From Spirochaetaceae bacterium (lineage in GTDB: Bacteria; Spirochaetota; Spirochaetia; SZUA-6; Fen-1364), in assembly GCA_003170115.1 (NCBI GenBank), contig PMZS01000340.1:1-27381 (forward strand): 27,381 nucleotides of DNA, given 5' to 3'. The number at the start of each line of letters is the position of its first letter. Within the stretch, counting starts at the first letter, position 1. Of this stretch, positions 7,295 through 14,350 are shown piece by piece. Made by a program: the position numbers and the translations under genes. The notes beneath the pieces were generated by a model. It searched no databases and was not told the DNA's origin. It saw nothing but the letters and a program-made list of their open reading frames with translations.

Positions 7295-8898
7295 GCTGCC
7301 TCCGCTCTGCCGCGGGAGCGCGCACGTATCCGGTCCAGCTTGGCACGCGCGGCGCCACTCTGCACCGCCGCCCGCGCGCGCAGGTACCCGTCACCAACGT
7401 TGCGGGCGATGCCGCAGATGTACAGTGCCGCGCCGGCATTCAGGAGAACCGCCTCGCGGATCGCGGACGGCCCCCCGCCGGCGAGCAGCTCGAGTGCCGC
7501 ACGCGCATTCTGTGCGGCCGTTCCGCCCCGCAGCTCCTCCACGGCGTAGCGGCGAATGCCGAACTCTTCCGGCGTGAGGGTGTAGTCGCTTCGCCGCCCG
7601 GTCTCGTCGAGCTCGACAACCGTGGTGCGCGCGCAGACGGAAATCTCGTCCAGGCCATCTTCCCCGTGCACTGCCATTACGCGGCGCACGCCGAGGAGGT
7701 GTGCCGCCTCGGCTACCGGCCCGCAGAACTGCTTATCAAAGACCCCGATGAGCTGGTAGGAGGCATCGGCCGGGTTGGACAGCGGCCCGACGAGGTTCAT
7801 CGCGCTCCTGATGCCCAGCTCGCTGCGCGCTCGGGCCGCATGGCGCATGGCGCCGTGATAGACCGGGGCGAAGAGGAAACAGAACCCCTCCTCGCGGAGC
7901 ATGTCCTCAGCCGCACGCGGCGGTGCGTCCACCGCGACGCCGAGCTCGCGGAAGAAGTCCGCGCTCCCCACGGGAGAGCTTGCCCCCTTGTTTCCGTGCT
8001 TCGCCACCAGTGCGCCGCAGCTCGCAGCCACCACCGACGCGAGAGAGGAGATGTTGAATGTCCCCAGCCCGTCCCCCCCGGTCCCGCAGGTGTCCAGCAC
8101 CCGCCTGTCGCTGGCGAACGGACTTTTCTTCCGCCGCAAAACCGTGGCGAATCCAGCGAGTGACTCGGGAGTGATGAGGGGGCCGGTCATGCAGGCCAGC
8201 ACACCGGCAATCTGCGAATCGGTGAGCCGGCCGTCGGTGAGCTCGTCCATGAAGTGTTCGGCGTCCTCACGGCTCATCGAGTGGCCGCTCTGCAGCGCGG
8301 CGAGGATCGTGGACAGCGGGAAGGGCTCGCGCCGGTAACCCAGGAAGTTCTGCAGGCATCGCTTCCCATGTTCCGAGGCAATGGATTCCGGATGGAACTG
8401 GATGCCCTCGACGAGGAGCTGCCGGTGGCGCACACCCATGATCTCCCCGTCGGCGGCGACGGCGGTGACCTCCAGCTCCACGGGGAGCGATTCGCGCTCC
8501 ACCGCCAGCGAATGGTAGCGGGTGAACCGTGCCGAGCGGGGCAGACCGCGGAACAGTCCGCGGCCGTCCAGGCTGATTTCTTCCGCCTTGCCGTGCACGA
8601 TCCGGCGCGCCGGGACGACGCGCCCGCCGAATGCGGCCGCGATGGCCTGGTGGCCGAGGCACACGCCCAGGATGGGCACGCTCCCGGCGAGCCTCTGGAT
8701 GAGCTCCACGCTGATCCCGGCCTCCTCGGGCCTCCCCGGTCCCGGGGAGATGACGATCCCCGAAGGCTTCATCGCCTCCAGCTCGTCAACCGTGAGGCGG
8801 TCGTTTCGGAACACCTCCACCGGCGCGTCGCTGATCTCCATCAGGTACTGGTACAGGTTATGAGTAAAGGAATCGTAGTTGTCGACGATCACGATCAC
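7291..8898 (-). CDS. trpGD: Bifunctional anthranilate synthase glutaminase / anthranilate phosphoribosyltransferase (TrpG-TrpD fusion)
   Basis: 535 residues. The N-terminal ~190 residues are a class I glutamine amidotransferase with catalytic triad Cys80 (GVCLGHQ), His169 and Glu171 (QFHPES), plus the oxyanion motif SPGPGRPEEAG. It supplies ammonia to TrpE. From about residue 197 TrpD follows, with CGTGGDG (PRPP-binding), the KHGNKGASS loop and the NLVGPLSNP segment; it transfers phosphoribose from PRPP to anthranilate. The GTG at 8898 overlaps the trpE stop (GTGA), so glutaminase and synthase subunits are made in step. The length and order match known TrpGD fusions. Both halves look catalytically complete. 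Confidence 0.96.
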   Translation of the reverse strand: MIVIVDNYDSFTHNLYQYLMEISDAPVEVFRNDRLTVDELEAMKPSGIVISPGPGRPEEAGISVELIQRLAGSVPILGVCLGHQAIAAAFGGRVVPARRIVHGKAEEISLDGRGLFRGLPRSARFTRYHSLAVERESLPVELEVTAVAADGEIMGVRHRQLLVEGIQFHPESIASEHGKRCLQNFLGYRREPFPLSTILAALQSGHSMSREDAEHFMDELTDGRLTDSQIAGVLACMTGPLITPESLAGFATVLRRKKSPFASDRRVLDTCGTGGDGLGTFNISSLASVVAASCGALVAKHGNKGASSPVGSADFFRELGVAVDAPPRAAEDMLREEGFCFLFAPVYHGAMRHAARARSELGIRSAMNLVGPLSNPADASYQLIGVFDKQFCGPVAEAAHLLGVRRVMAVHGEDGLDEISVCARTTVVELDETGRRSDYTLTPEEFGIRRYAVEELRGGTAAQNARAALELLAGGGPSAIREAVLLNAGAALYICGIARNVGDGYLRARAAVQSGAARAKLDRIRARSRGRAEAA

Positions 8899-10316
8899 AG
8901 CCGTGCCTCCATTCCAAGGGCCCGGGCAAGCGCCCCGAGCTTTGTCTCTGTTTCTTCGAACTCCATCTCCGGATCCGAGTCGTACACCACCCCAGCTCCC
9001 GCCTGGAGGGTGACGAGGTCTCCCTGTTTCAGCGCGCAGCGGATGCTGATGCAGGAGTCCAGCGACCCGTCCGACTCCACGTGCGCCACCACCCCCGCAT
9101 AGAACCCCCTCTTCACAGGTTCAAGCGAGTCGATGACCTCGATCGCGCGGATCTTCGGCGCTCCTGACACCGTGCCCGCCGGAAACGTGGCACGCAGAGC
9201 GTCGATCCCCGTGCGCCCCGACGCGAGCTTCCCTTCCACGTGGGAGACGATGTGCATGACGTGCGAGTAGCGCTCCACCTCCATGAGCTGGGTGACCTCG
9301 ACGGTCCCCGGCGCGCATACCCGGCCCAGGTCATTGCGCGCCAGATCCACGAGCATGAGGTGCTCCGCGCGCTCCTTTGGATCCGCCAGGAGCTCACGCT
9401 CCAACCGCGCGTCCTCCACCGCGTCCGCGCCGCGGCGCCGCGTCCCTGCCAGGGGACGGATCACGGCTGTGCCGTCACGCACCTTCACGTGCACCTCCGG
9501 AGAGGCGCCGAAGAGCTGGAACTCGCCAAAATCGAGGTAGAACATGTACGGGGACGGGTTGCCGGTGCGAAGCGCCCGGTACGCCTCCATGGCCGGCATA
9601 TCGGTGCGCACCTGCATGCGCCGGGAAAGCACCCCTTGGAGGAGGTTTCCCTGGACGATCTGCTCCTTCACCGCCTTCACGCCCCATACGTAGGTCTTCT
9701 TGTCGTCCTCCCGCGGGAGCGGCTCGACCTTCCAGTCGGTGCGGGCGGGAGCCATGAAGTTGAAGTCCAGGTCGTTGATCCTCCGCTCGGTCTCGTCCAG
9801 AGCACGCTCGAGGTCGATCTCCTTCTCCCGGTAGTTCAGCCCCACGAGGGAAATCGTGTCGGTGTAATGATCGAAGACGAGGAACATGCTGCCGAAGAGG
9901 AAAATCGCATCGGGCAGGCCAAGCGGATCGGGGCGATCCCTGAGCCGGATGGTGTCGAATCGCCGGCAGTACTCGTAGGAAAGGAAGCCGATTCCCCCGG
10001 TGGGGAGCGGGAACTGCTCGGCCCTGCCGTCATGCTGGCGGCAGAAGTGGGAGAGAATGTCGAGAATGTCCCCGGCCCTCGTGCGGAGCGCGAGGGTGGC
10101 CCCATCTCTGACCATGAAAAGCTCATCGCCCTTCTGGAGGACGCGGAATGCCTCTCTCAACAGGAGAAAGGAGTAGCGCTCTCTCCCCCGCTGGAACGAG
10201 GCGCTTTCCAGGAGCGCGACGGCTCCCAGTTTCTTCGCCAGGGAGAGCGGTGTAAATCGCTCCCCGTTGATTTTTCGGACCATCACCGCCGGCTGCGCGG
10301 CAGTCGCTGTCGTCAT
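8895..10316 (-). CDS. trpE: Anthranilate synthase component I
   Basis: 473 residues, a chorismate-utilising enzyme that makes anthranilate with TrpG. The N-terminal region contains ALLES at 34-38, the element that forms the tryptophan feedback-inhibition site, so the enzyme should be allosterically controlled. The C-terminal chorismate-binding domain carries PLAGTRRRG, the DLARNDLGRV segment, the SHVMHIVSHVEG stretch, and AGTVSGAPKIRAIEVID, all characteristic of the family. The Lys-X-Gly segment preceding VLSRRMQV is 'QIVQGNLLQG', slightly unusual against the common GDIFQ. The ATG at 10316 has GGAGG 5 bases upstream (10322-10326). It is the first structural gene after the attenuator. Confidence 0.97.
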   Translation of the reverse strand: MTTATAAQPAVMVRKINGERFTPLSLAKKLGAVALLESASFQRGRERYSFLLLREAFRVLQKGDELFMVRDGATLALRTRAGDILDILSHFCRQHDGRAEQFPLPTGGIGFLSYEYCRRFDTIRLRDRPDPLGLPDAIFLFGSMFLVFDHYTDTISLVGLNYREKEIDLERALDETERRINDLDFNFMAPARTDWKVEPLPREDDKKTYVWGVKAVKEQIVQGNLLQGVLSRRMQVRTDMPAMEAYRALRTGNPSPYMFYLDFGEFQLFGASPEVHVKVRDGTAVIRPLAGTRRRGADAVEDARLERELLADPKERAEHLMLVDLARNDLGRVCAPGTVEVTQLMEVERYSHVMHIVSHVEGKLASGRTGIDALRATFPAGTVSGAPKIRAIEVIDSLEPVKRGFYAGVVAHVESDGSLDSCISIRCALKQGDLVTLQAGAGVVYDSDPEMEFEETETKLGALARALGMEARL

Positions 10317-10321
10317 TCATT

Positions 10322-10326
10322 CCTCC
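10322..10326 (-). promoter_or_regulatory. trpE ribosome binding site
   Basis: GGAGG on the - strand, 5 bases before the trpE ATG at 10316. It fixes that start in preference to an overlapping out-of-frame ATG at 10320. It lies downstream of both leader hairpins and is not part of either stem. Confidence 0.75.
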
Positions 10327-10343
10327 GATCGCCAACTCCAATG

Positions 10344-10384
10344 AAAAAAGCCGCGTCACCTGTTCCACAGGCTCCACGGCTTTT
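10344..10384 (-). terminator. Second terminator-like hairpin in the trp leader
   Basis: On the - strand AAAAGCCG (10384-10377) can pair with CGGCTTTT (10354-10347), enclosing an inner CCTGT-GGA-ACAGG hairpin (10371-10359), and a run of six T follows (10349-10344). It sits directly behind the main attenuator terminator and before the trpE ribosome binding site. It could be a back-up terminator or a transcript-stabilising hairpin. Confidence 0.6.
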
Positions 10385-10386
10385 CC

Positions 10387-10428
10387 AAAAAAAAGCGCGG
10401 GCCTGGCGTGTACCGCCAGAACCCGCGC
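10387..10428 (-). terminator. trp attenuator terminator (3:4 hairpin)
   Basis: The - strand reads GCGCGGG-TT-CTGGCG, a 5-base loop, CGCCAG-G-CCCGCGC and then eight T residues. The stem has 7 + 6 base pairs broken by a small internal loop. It is a strong intrinsic terminator placed between the leader peptide and trpE. Its left arm overlaps the 3' half of the antiterminator, so the two structures are mutually exclusive. Confidence 0.92.
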
Positions 10429-10473
10429 ACCGTTTTTCTAACCGGGCATGGTCCTGGCTATTTCCAGGGCCAC
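10415..10473 (-). promoter_or_regulatory. trp leader alternative pairings (1:2 hairpin and 2:3 antiterminator)
   Basis: Segment 2, GCCAGGACC (10458-10450), begins in the leader-peptide stop codon. It can pair over 9 bases (one G-U) with segment 3, GGTTCTGGC (10423-10415), which is the left arm of the terminator. Alternatively segment 2 pairs with segment 1, CCTGG (10468-10464), which includes the last Trp codon; that 1:2 stem extends across a mismatch to 10473 and 10448. A ribosome stalled on the Trp codons would mask segment 1, free segment 2 to form the antiterminator and allow transcription into trpE. With abundant Trp-tRNA the 1:2 and 3:4 hairpins form and transcription ends. These are pairings I found by eye. 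Confidence 0.88.
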
Positions 10474-10520
10474 CACCACGCGAAAGAGTTCTTTTCCGTT
10501 CTCTGCGCTGCGTTCAGCAT
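10458..10520 (-). CDS. trpL: trp operon leader peptide
   Basis: A 20-residue reading frame that starts ATG CTG AAC and ends AWWWPWK then TAG. Four of the last six residues are Trp: codons at 10478-10476, 10475-10473, 10472-10470 and 10466-10464. The Trp codons overlap segment 1 of the attenuator, the position needed for ribosome stalling to control RNA folding. No Shine-Dalgarno sequence precedes the ATG. Instead a near-consensus promoter -10 box ends 6 bases upstream, so the mRNA probably begins at the ATG itself and the peptide is translated leaderless. The product has no role beyond sensing charged tRNA-Trp. It is too short for routine gene calling. Confidence 0.92.
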   Translation of the reverse strand: MLNAAQRTEKNSFAWWWPWK

Positions 10521-10526
10521 GGAGGA

Positions 10527-10555
10527 ATGATAGCCACGCACGGCGCCCGCGTCAA
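10527..10555 (-). promoter_or_regulatory. trp operon promoter
   Basis: On the - strand TTGACG (10555-10550) and TATCAT (10532-10527) are separated by 17 bases, each matching the sigma-70 consensus at 5 of 6 positions. The element lies between the response-regulator stop (10573) and trpL. The expected start site, 7 bases past the -10, is the A of the trpL ATG at 10520. No obvious TrpR-like palindrome overlaps it, so attenuation may be the main control. Confidence 0.85.
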
Positions 10556-10572
10556 GTGCCTCTCACGCGATT

Positions 10573-11205
10573 CTACTCGACTAGCTTGTGGGCCAGCGCG
10601 TAGCGCACCAGATCGACGGTAGAGGAGAAGCCGAGTTTCGTCATCAGCCGCGAGCGGTAGGTGGCAATCGTGGGTGCGCTCAAGCCGAGCTCCCGCGCGA
10701 TTTCCTTGATGACCTTGCCCGAGGCGAGGAGACACAGTACCTGGTACTCGCGGTCCGAGAGCAGCTCGTGGGGCGCCTTCTCCGATGCGCCCTGCAGCTC
10801 GAAGGCGAGCTTCTCGGCGAGTGACGAGGTGACGTACTTGCCGCCGCGCGCGATCTTCCGCACGGCGCTTACCAGCTCTGCCGGTGCGCTCTCCTTCTGC
10901 AGGTAGCCTGCCGCGCCGGCCTTCAGCGCGCGGGTGGCGTACAGCTCTTCGGGATGCATGCTCAGGACGAGGACCCCTGCCTGGTTGCCCTGCGCCTGGA
11001 GATTCTTCAGGACTTCGAGCCCGTTGACGTCAGGCAGCGTGATGTCGAGGATAATCACATCGAAGCGCGCGGCGCCGATTTTTTGCATCATCTCCGCGCC
11101 GCTTCCCGCCTCCTCCACTACCTTGATGTCGGACTGCTGGAGAAGGATCTTCTTCAATCCTTCGCGGAGAATGGGGTGGTCGTCACAGAGAAGAACACGC
11201 AGCAT
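10573..11205 (-). CDS. NarL/FixJ-family response regulator
   Basis: 210 residues. Receiver domain at 1-120 with the acidic pair CDDHP (8-9), phospho-acceptor Asp54 (IILDITLP), Ser/Thr switch segment LSMHP and conserved Lys in YLQKESAP. A LuxR-type helix-turn-helix follows at about 145-205 (LSDREYQVLCLLASGKVIKEIA). It is expected to bind DNA as a dimer after phosphorylation. A NarL-type sensor kinase (HisKA_3 class), the correct partner class, is encoded nearby at 14281-16833, so pairing is plausible but not shown. It follows the winged-helix gene by 30 bases and probably shares its transcript. No terminator separates its stop from the trp promoter, so read-through into the trp leader is possible. 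Confidence 0.93.
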   Translation of the reverse strand: MLRVLLCDDHPILREGLKKILLQQSDIKVVEEAGSGAEMMQKIGAARFDVIILDITLPDVNGLEVLKNLQAQGNQAGVLVLSMHPEELYATRALKAGAAGYLQKESAPAELVSAVRKIARGGKYVTSSLAEKLAFELQGASEKAPHELLSDREYQVLCLLASGKVIKEIARELGLSAPTIATYRSRLMTKLGFSSTVDLVRYALAHKLVE

Positions 11206-11235
11206 TTTTCCGGGCCTCGCTCCCGGCCAAGCCGT

Positions 11236-11451
11236 TCATGCCTGCTCAGCCGCAAGAGAGATATACACCTGGTTGCCCTCCTGAAGGTAGAGGATCCTGC
11301 CTTCATGCGCGAGCCAGCCGATGGACTGGTAGACGATCGCGTTCCTCTCTCCGAGGATTTCGGCGACGCTCAGCACGTTGACACGTTCGGTTTTCTGGAG
11401 AGCACTCACAACTCTTTCCGCACACTCCTTCACGCTTCTTGCCATGTCCAT
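11236..11451 (-). CDS. Small winged-helix protein (DUF2582-like)
   Basis: 71 residues from the ATG at 11451, which has AAGGTG 6 bases upstream. The frame continues upstream to 11601, but that part overlaps the GC-rich hairpin and the neighbouring lipoprotein gene's 3' end and has low-complexity composition, so I reject it. The fold-defining pattern is that of the small winged helix-turn-helix family DUF2582: a first helix (CAERVVSALQK), a second helix with 'VLSVAEILGE', the recognition helix with the diagnostic IGWLAHEGRI, and a wing strand NQVYISL. Members are presumed DNA-binding but without an assigned function. It sits 30 bases upstream of a response regulator and may work with it. Confidence 0.8.
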   Translation of the reverse strand: MDMARSVKECAERVVSALQKTERVNVLSVAEILGERNAIVYQSIGWLAHEGRILYLQEGNQVYISLAAEQA

Positions 11452-11489
11452 CTCGTGCACCTTATCCCCTCGTGGATTGGAAAGGCCGC

Positions 11490-11512
11490 CCCCGGCGGCA
11501 GCGCCGCCGGGG
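11490..11512. terminator. GC-rich hairpin downstream of lipoprotein gene 1
   Basis: A perfect 10-base-pair inverted repeat, CCCCGGCGGC / GCCGCCGGGG, with a 3-base loop. It lies 30 bases beyond the stop of the lipoprotein gene ending at 11543. There is only a short T run after it on the - strand, so termination may be weak or it may stabilise the 3' end. A closely similar hairpin follows the paralogous gene at 18568-18593. Confidence 0.6.
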
Positions 11513-11542
11513 ACAGAGCCGGTGGAAAGGAGGTATGAGCAC

Positions 11543-13393
11543 CTACTCTTTTTCCAGGAACAACGCCACTCTCCGGTTCTGCCAGCGGTCCTTGTAGTCA
11601 CTGTCAGGTACCAGCTGGTCTGAAGCCCCGACGCCCTCTGTCGTGAAGCGCGTCACATCAAGCCCGCGCTCCACCAGAGCCGCCTTCACGGCTTCCGCAC
11701 GCGCCTTCGAGAGGGGGATCAGGATCGCGCGCTGCTCCTCTTGACCGGCAGCGGGCTTGTCCCAGTTGATCATCACCGCGTGACCCACGATGCTGATCTT
11801 GTAGCCGGCGAACTTCTTGAGCTTCGCGGTCAGCGCGTCGAGGCGTGCAATGTTCTGCTGGGCAAGATCGGCGGGCACGTCCTTGTAGTCCGCGGTGAAC
11901 GCCTTGAAGAAGATGCGCGACGCGAGGATGCGGTACCCGGTTCCTCTCTTTTCCACGAGGATGTCGATGGGAACCGTCGCTTTGGCCGTGCCGATGTTGC
12001 CGAATTGGTCCCTGATTTTCGCCACCACCGGGTAGTCCTCCGCGGACTGCACCATCTCACCTCCGACGTTCTTGCCGTCCCAGACCGCCGCGTCCAGGGG
12101 CCACTTCTTCGTGAAGCTCCTGAAGATGTTTCCCCCCGGATCATAGATGTCCATGGTCCAGCTGTCGATTTTTGCGAGTTTGGAGCTGGCCACGAGCTTC
12201 AAAGAGATCGTGTCGGACGACTCGATAGGCGAAAAGAGATCGGAAGACAAGGAAATCGTCCCTGTCGGCGGTGTGACATCCAGCACGAAAGACTGGCTCG
12301 TTGCCGTGCCGGGCGCGAAAGCCGTGCCGTAGTCGACGGCGAGGGTCGCGGTGTACATGCCTTCGGGTGACATCGCACCGGCGTTCGACTTGCCGTCCCA
12401 GACAATGTTCGCCGGCAGGTTTGAGCCGTCACCCGAATATGTCTTCTGCGTTCCCGCCTCCATAGTGGAGATCGTCACCTTCCATGAAACGACGGCCGAG
12501 GGCTGGCCGTACCCGAGCATGAGGGTCATCGAGTCTGCCACCTGGTCGCCATTCGGTGAGAACCCCGGGCTCTGCGCGGCGATGGCGGGCTGACCGGGCC
12601 TGGGCAGCGGCGGAGGGGGTACCGGTTTCACGACAACCACAGGTGCCTTCTGCGGCAGCGCCGCCACGGGAATTTCAGCTTTGAGCTGAGAAGAATTGCC
12701 GTACTCGTCACGTACCGTCGCGGTGGCCTCGTAGGTGGTTGCCGGGGTGACGAATCCGCCGTTCATCGACGAGCCGTCCCAGGTTGCGGTCGTGGTCGGC
12801 CACTGACCGCTCCAGTTCTTCACAAGTCCCCCCGCGGGATCCAGAACATCCAGCGACCAGGAGTCCATGTGCGCCAGTGCCGAGTGTGCGTTGACGGTGA
12901 GGGTCACGGGGCCCTGGACTCCGTTCTCCGAAGGGGTGAACTGGTCCGGGTCCAGGCTGATGGTGCCCGTGGGCGGGTTGATGTCCAGCACGAAGCTTCT
13001 GCTTTCCGTCGATACCGACTGGTACTTCGAGGCGTAGTCTATGGAGAGCTTTGCCGTGTAGGCTCCGTCCGGAGCCATCGTGCCCGAATCGTTCTTGCCG
13101 TCCCAGGTGAGGCTGGCCGGCAGGTACTTCGCGTCACCGGTCCATGTTTTCTGGGCCGCGCCACTGCTCGCCAGTTCCACTTTCCAGGACTTGATCGTGT
13201 CTCCGTTCCCGAACAGCACCGAGATTTCGATGGTATTCTGGCCAGCGGCCCCTGCGGGGGAGAACCCGGATTTTTCCACCTGGATCGCGCTATCCGCCGG
13301 CGCGACGAGCGCGGGCTTTGCGGTCTGGCATCCCAGGAGTGCCACCGTGAGGGCCGCAGCCATACCGGCTCCCAATAGAAGCCCTTTCTTCAT
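11543..13393 (-). CDS. Lipoprotein with four Ig-like (FlgD/CHU_C-like) modules and C-terminal OmpA-type domain
   Basis: 616 residues from the ATG at 13393. AGGAGG lies 9 bases upstream of this ATG, whereas the ATG at 13399 is only 3 bases away and one at 13417 lies upstream of the site. The N-terminus is a lipoprotein signal with lipobox ALLGC and acylated Cys22. Ig-like modules follow at roughly 43-138, 139-245, 276-372 and 373-480, each with a TWDG or VWDGK turn; they form an A-B-A'-B' pattern separated by a Pro-rich linker (about 250-272, PVPPPPLPRP). The C-terminal ~130 residues are OmpA-like, with LSKARAEAV and WQNRRVAL (Arg606-Arg607), but the usual GHTD is GHAVMINW (537-544). It is probably an outer-membrane or periplasmic structural protein. 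A paralogue lies at 18623-20443. Confidence 0.9.
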   Translation of the reverse strand: MKKGLLLGAGMAAALTVALLGCQTAKPALVAPADSAIQVEKSGFSPAGAAGQNTIEISVLFGNGDTIKSWKVELASSGAAQKTWTGDAKYLPASLTWDGKNDSGTMAPDGAYTAKLSIDYASKYQSVSTESRSFVLDINPPTGTISLDPDQFTPSENGVQGPVTLTVNAHSALAHMDSWSLDVLDPAGGLVKNWSGQWPTTTATWDGSSMNGGFVTPATTYEATATVRDEYGNSSQLKAEIPVAALPQKAPVVVVKPVPPPPLPRPGQPAIAAQSPGFSPNGDQVADSMTLMLGYGQPSAVVSWKVTISTMEAGTQKTYSGDGSNLPANIVWDGKSNAGAMSPEGMYTATLAVDYGTAFAPGTATSQSFVLDVTPPTGTISLSSDLFSPIESSDTISLKLVASSKLAKIDSWTMDIYDPGGNIFRSFTKKWPLDAAVWDGKNVGGEMVQSAEDYPVVAKIRDQFGNIGTAKATVPIDILVEKRGTGYRILASRIFFKAFTADYKDVPADLAQQNIARLDALTAKLKKFAGYKISIVGHAVMINWDKPAAGQEEQRAILIPLSKARAEAVKAALVERGLDVTRFTTEGVGASDQLVPDSDYKDRWQNRRVALFLEKE

Positions 13394-13532
13394 GTTCATG
13401 ATCCTCCTTGCCTGCAATCTTTGATTCCTTGCAGTACAGCCTTGAGGATAGGCGGCGCCGGGGAAACGCAGTGTCAGCGAATAGTGGAATCCTTTGTCGA
13501 AAATCTATGACACGCTGCCAATGCATTCACGA

Positions 13533-13561
13533 CTGGCAGGGCGGGCTTTCCACGGTATTAT
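13533..13561 (+). promoter_or_regulatory. Probable promoter of the exported hydrolase gene
   Basis: CTGGCA at 13533-13538 and TATTAT (5 of 6 matches) at 13556-13561 with a 17-base spacer. The -10 ends 6 bases before the ATG at 13568, and there is no Shine-Dalgarno site, so the transcript is probably leaderless. Confidence 0.55.
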
Positions 13562-13567
13562 CATGAT

Positions 13568-14350
13568 ATGAGACATCGATTGTGGGCAGTGATTCTCGCC
13601 GCGCTGACGGCGGCCTCCGCATCAGCGGCGGGCAACGCGCCTCCTCCCGGACCCTCAGTGCACCGACTGTCTCTCAGCGACCCGATTGCCGATCATGTGA
13701 ACTATCTCCTCTACGTTCCCGCCGCCTATGCGCAGGGCCCCGCCACCGAATGGCCTCTCATCCTTTTTCTCCATGGCAGCGAACAGAGGGGGGACAATCC
13801 AGCGCTCCTGGATGAGATGGCCCTCCTGGCCTTCGCGAGAGAGGAAAGCGATTTTCCATTCGTCGCCGTCATTCCCCAGTGTCCTCGAAACACGCTTTGG
13901 CCGCCGAGGATCGTGAAGAAAGTTCTCGATTCCGTGGAATCGATGCTTCGAATCGACCGTACCAGGGTCTATCTGACGGGCTTCAGCATGGGGGGCTTTG
14001 GGACCTGGCAGACCGCCGCCGCGTATCCGGAAACTTTTGCCGCCATTGCGCCGATCAGCGGAGTAAGCGATATCCCGGACGTCCCGCGCCTCACGGGCAT
14101 TCCGATCTGGGCGTTTCACGGGGCTTTGGACGTGAACGTTCCGGTGGCCGAATCCCGAAAGATGATCGATACCCTCCGGAAATCAGGCGCCAATGCGCAA
14201 CTCACGGTGTATCCGGATCTCGCGCATGACTGCTGGACCATTACATACCGGGATTCGCGGCTGTACCTCTGGTTCCTGGATCACTCGTTGTCCGGCGCAT
14301 CACGGATCGCGGCGAGAAGGGCGTCCAGCGACGCGCTCTTCGAAAGGTAG
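13568..14350 (+). CDS. Exported alpha/beta hydrolase (esterase, PHB-depolymerase/dienelactone-hydrolase-like)
   Basis: 260 residues. Residues 1-21 look like a Sec signal peptide ending ASASAAG. The mature part has the alpha/beta hydrolase layout: oxyanion segment LFLHGSEQRGD (67-76), nucleophile Ser140 in GFSMGG, acid Asp188 (HGALDVNVP) and His220 (DLAHDCW). The HGSEQRG and GGFGTW motifs resemble secreted carboxylesterases of the feruloyl-esterase/polyhydroxybutyrate-depolymerase-like group, often annotated as 'phospholipase/carboxylesterase'. The substrate is not predictable. The last 70 bases overlap the 3' end of the convergent histidine kinase gene; the extra C-terminal tail after the final helix (SGASRIAARR) is low-complexity and may be a consequence of that overlap. 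Confidence 0.88.
   Translation: MRHRLWAVILAALTAASASAAGNAPPPGPSVHRLSLSDPIADHVNYLLYVPAAYAQGPATEWPLILFLHGSEQRGDNPALLDEMALLAFAREESDFPFVAVIPQCPRNTLWPPRIVKKVLDSVESMLRIDRTRVYLTGFSMGGFGTWQTAAAYPETFAAIAPISGVSDIPDVPRLTGIPIWAFHGALDVNVPVAESRKMIDTLRKSGANAQLTVYPDLAHDCWTITYRDSRLYLWFLDHSLSGASRIAARRASSDALFER

Noticed and set aside
9240..10622. 460-residue open frame on the + strand opposite trpE
   Set aside because: It is antisense to a fully motif-bearing trpE and to the attenuator; its composition is that of a GC-rich shadow frame with no recognisable domain.
11452..11601. 50-residue N-terminal extension of the winged-helix protein
   Set aside because: It translates the GC-rich hairpin and the end of the lipoprotein gene in another frame; AAGGTG 6 bases before 11451 supports the short form.
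13471..13513. GTGTCA...TGACAC inverted repeat upstream of lipoprotein gene 1
   Set aside because: The 6-base arms are 31 bases apart and the match does not extend cleanly; it could be chance.
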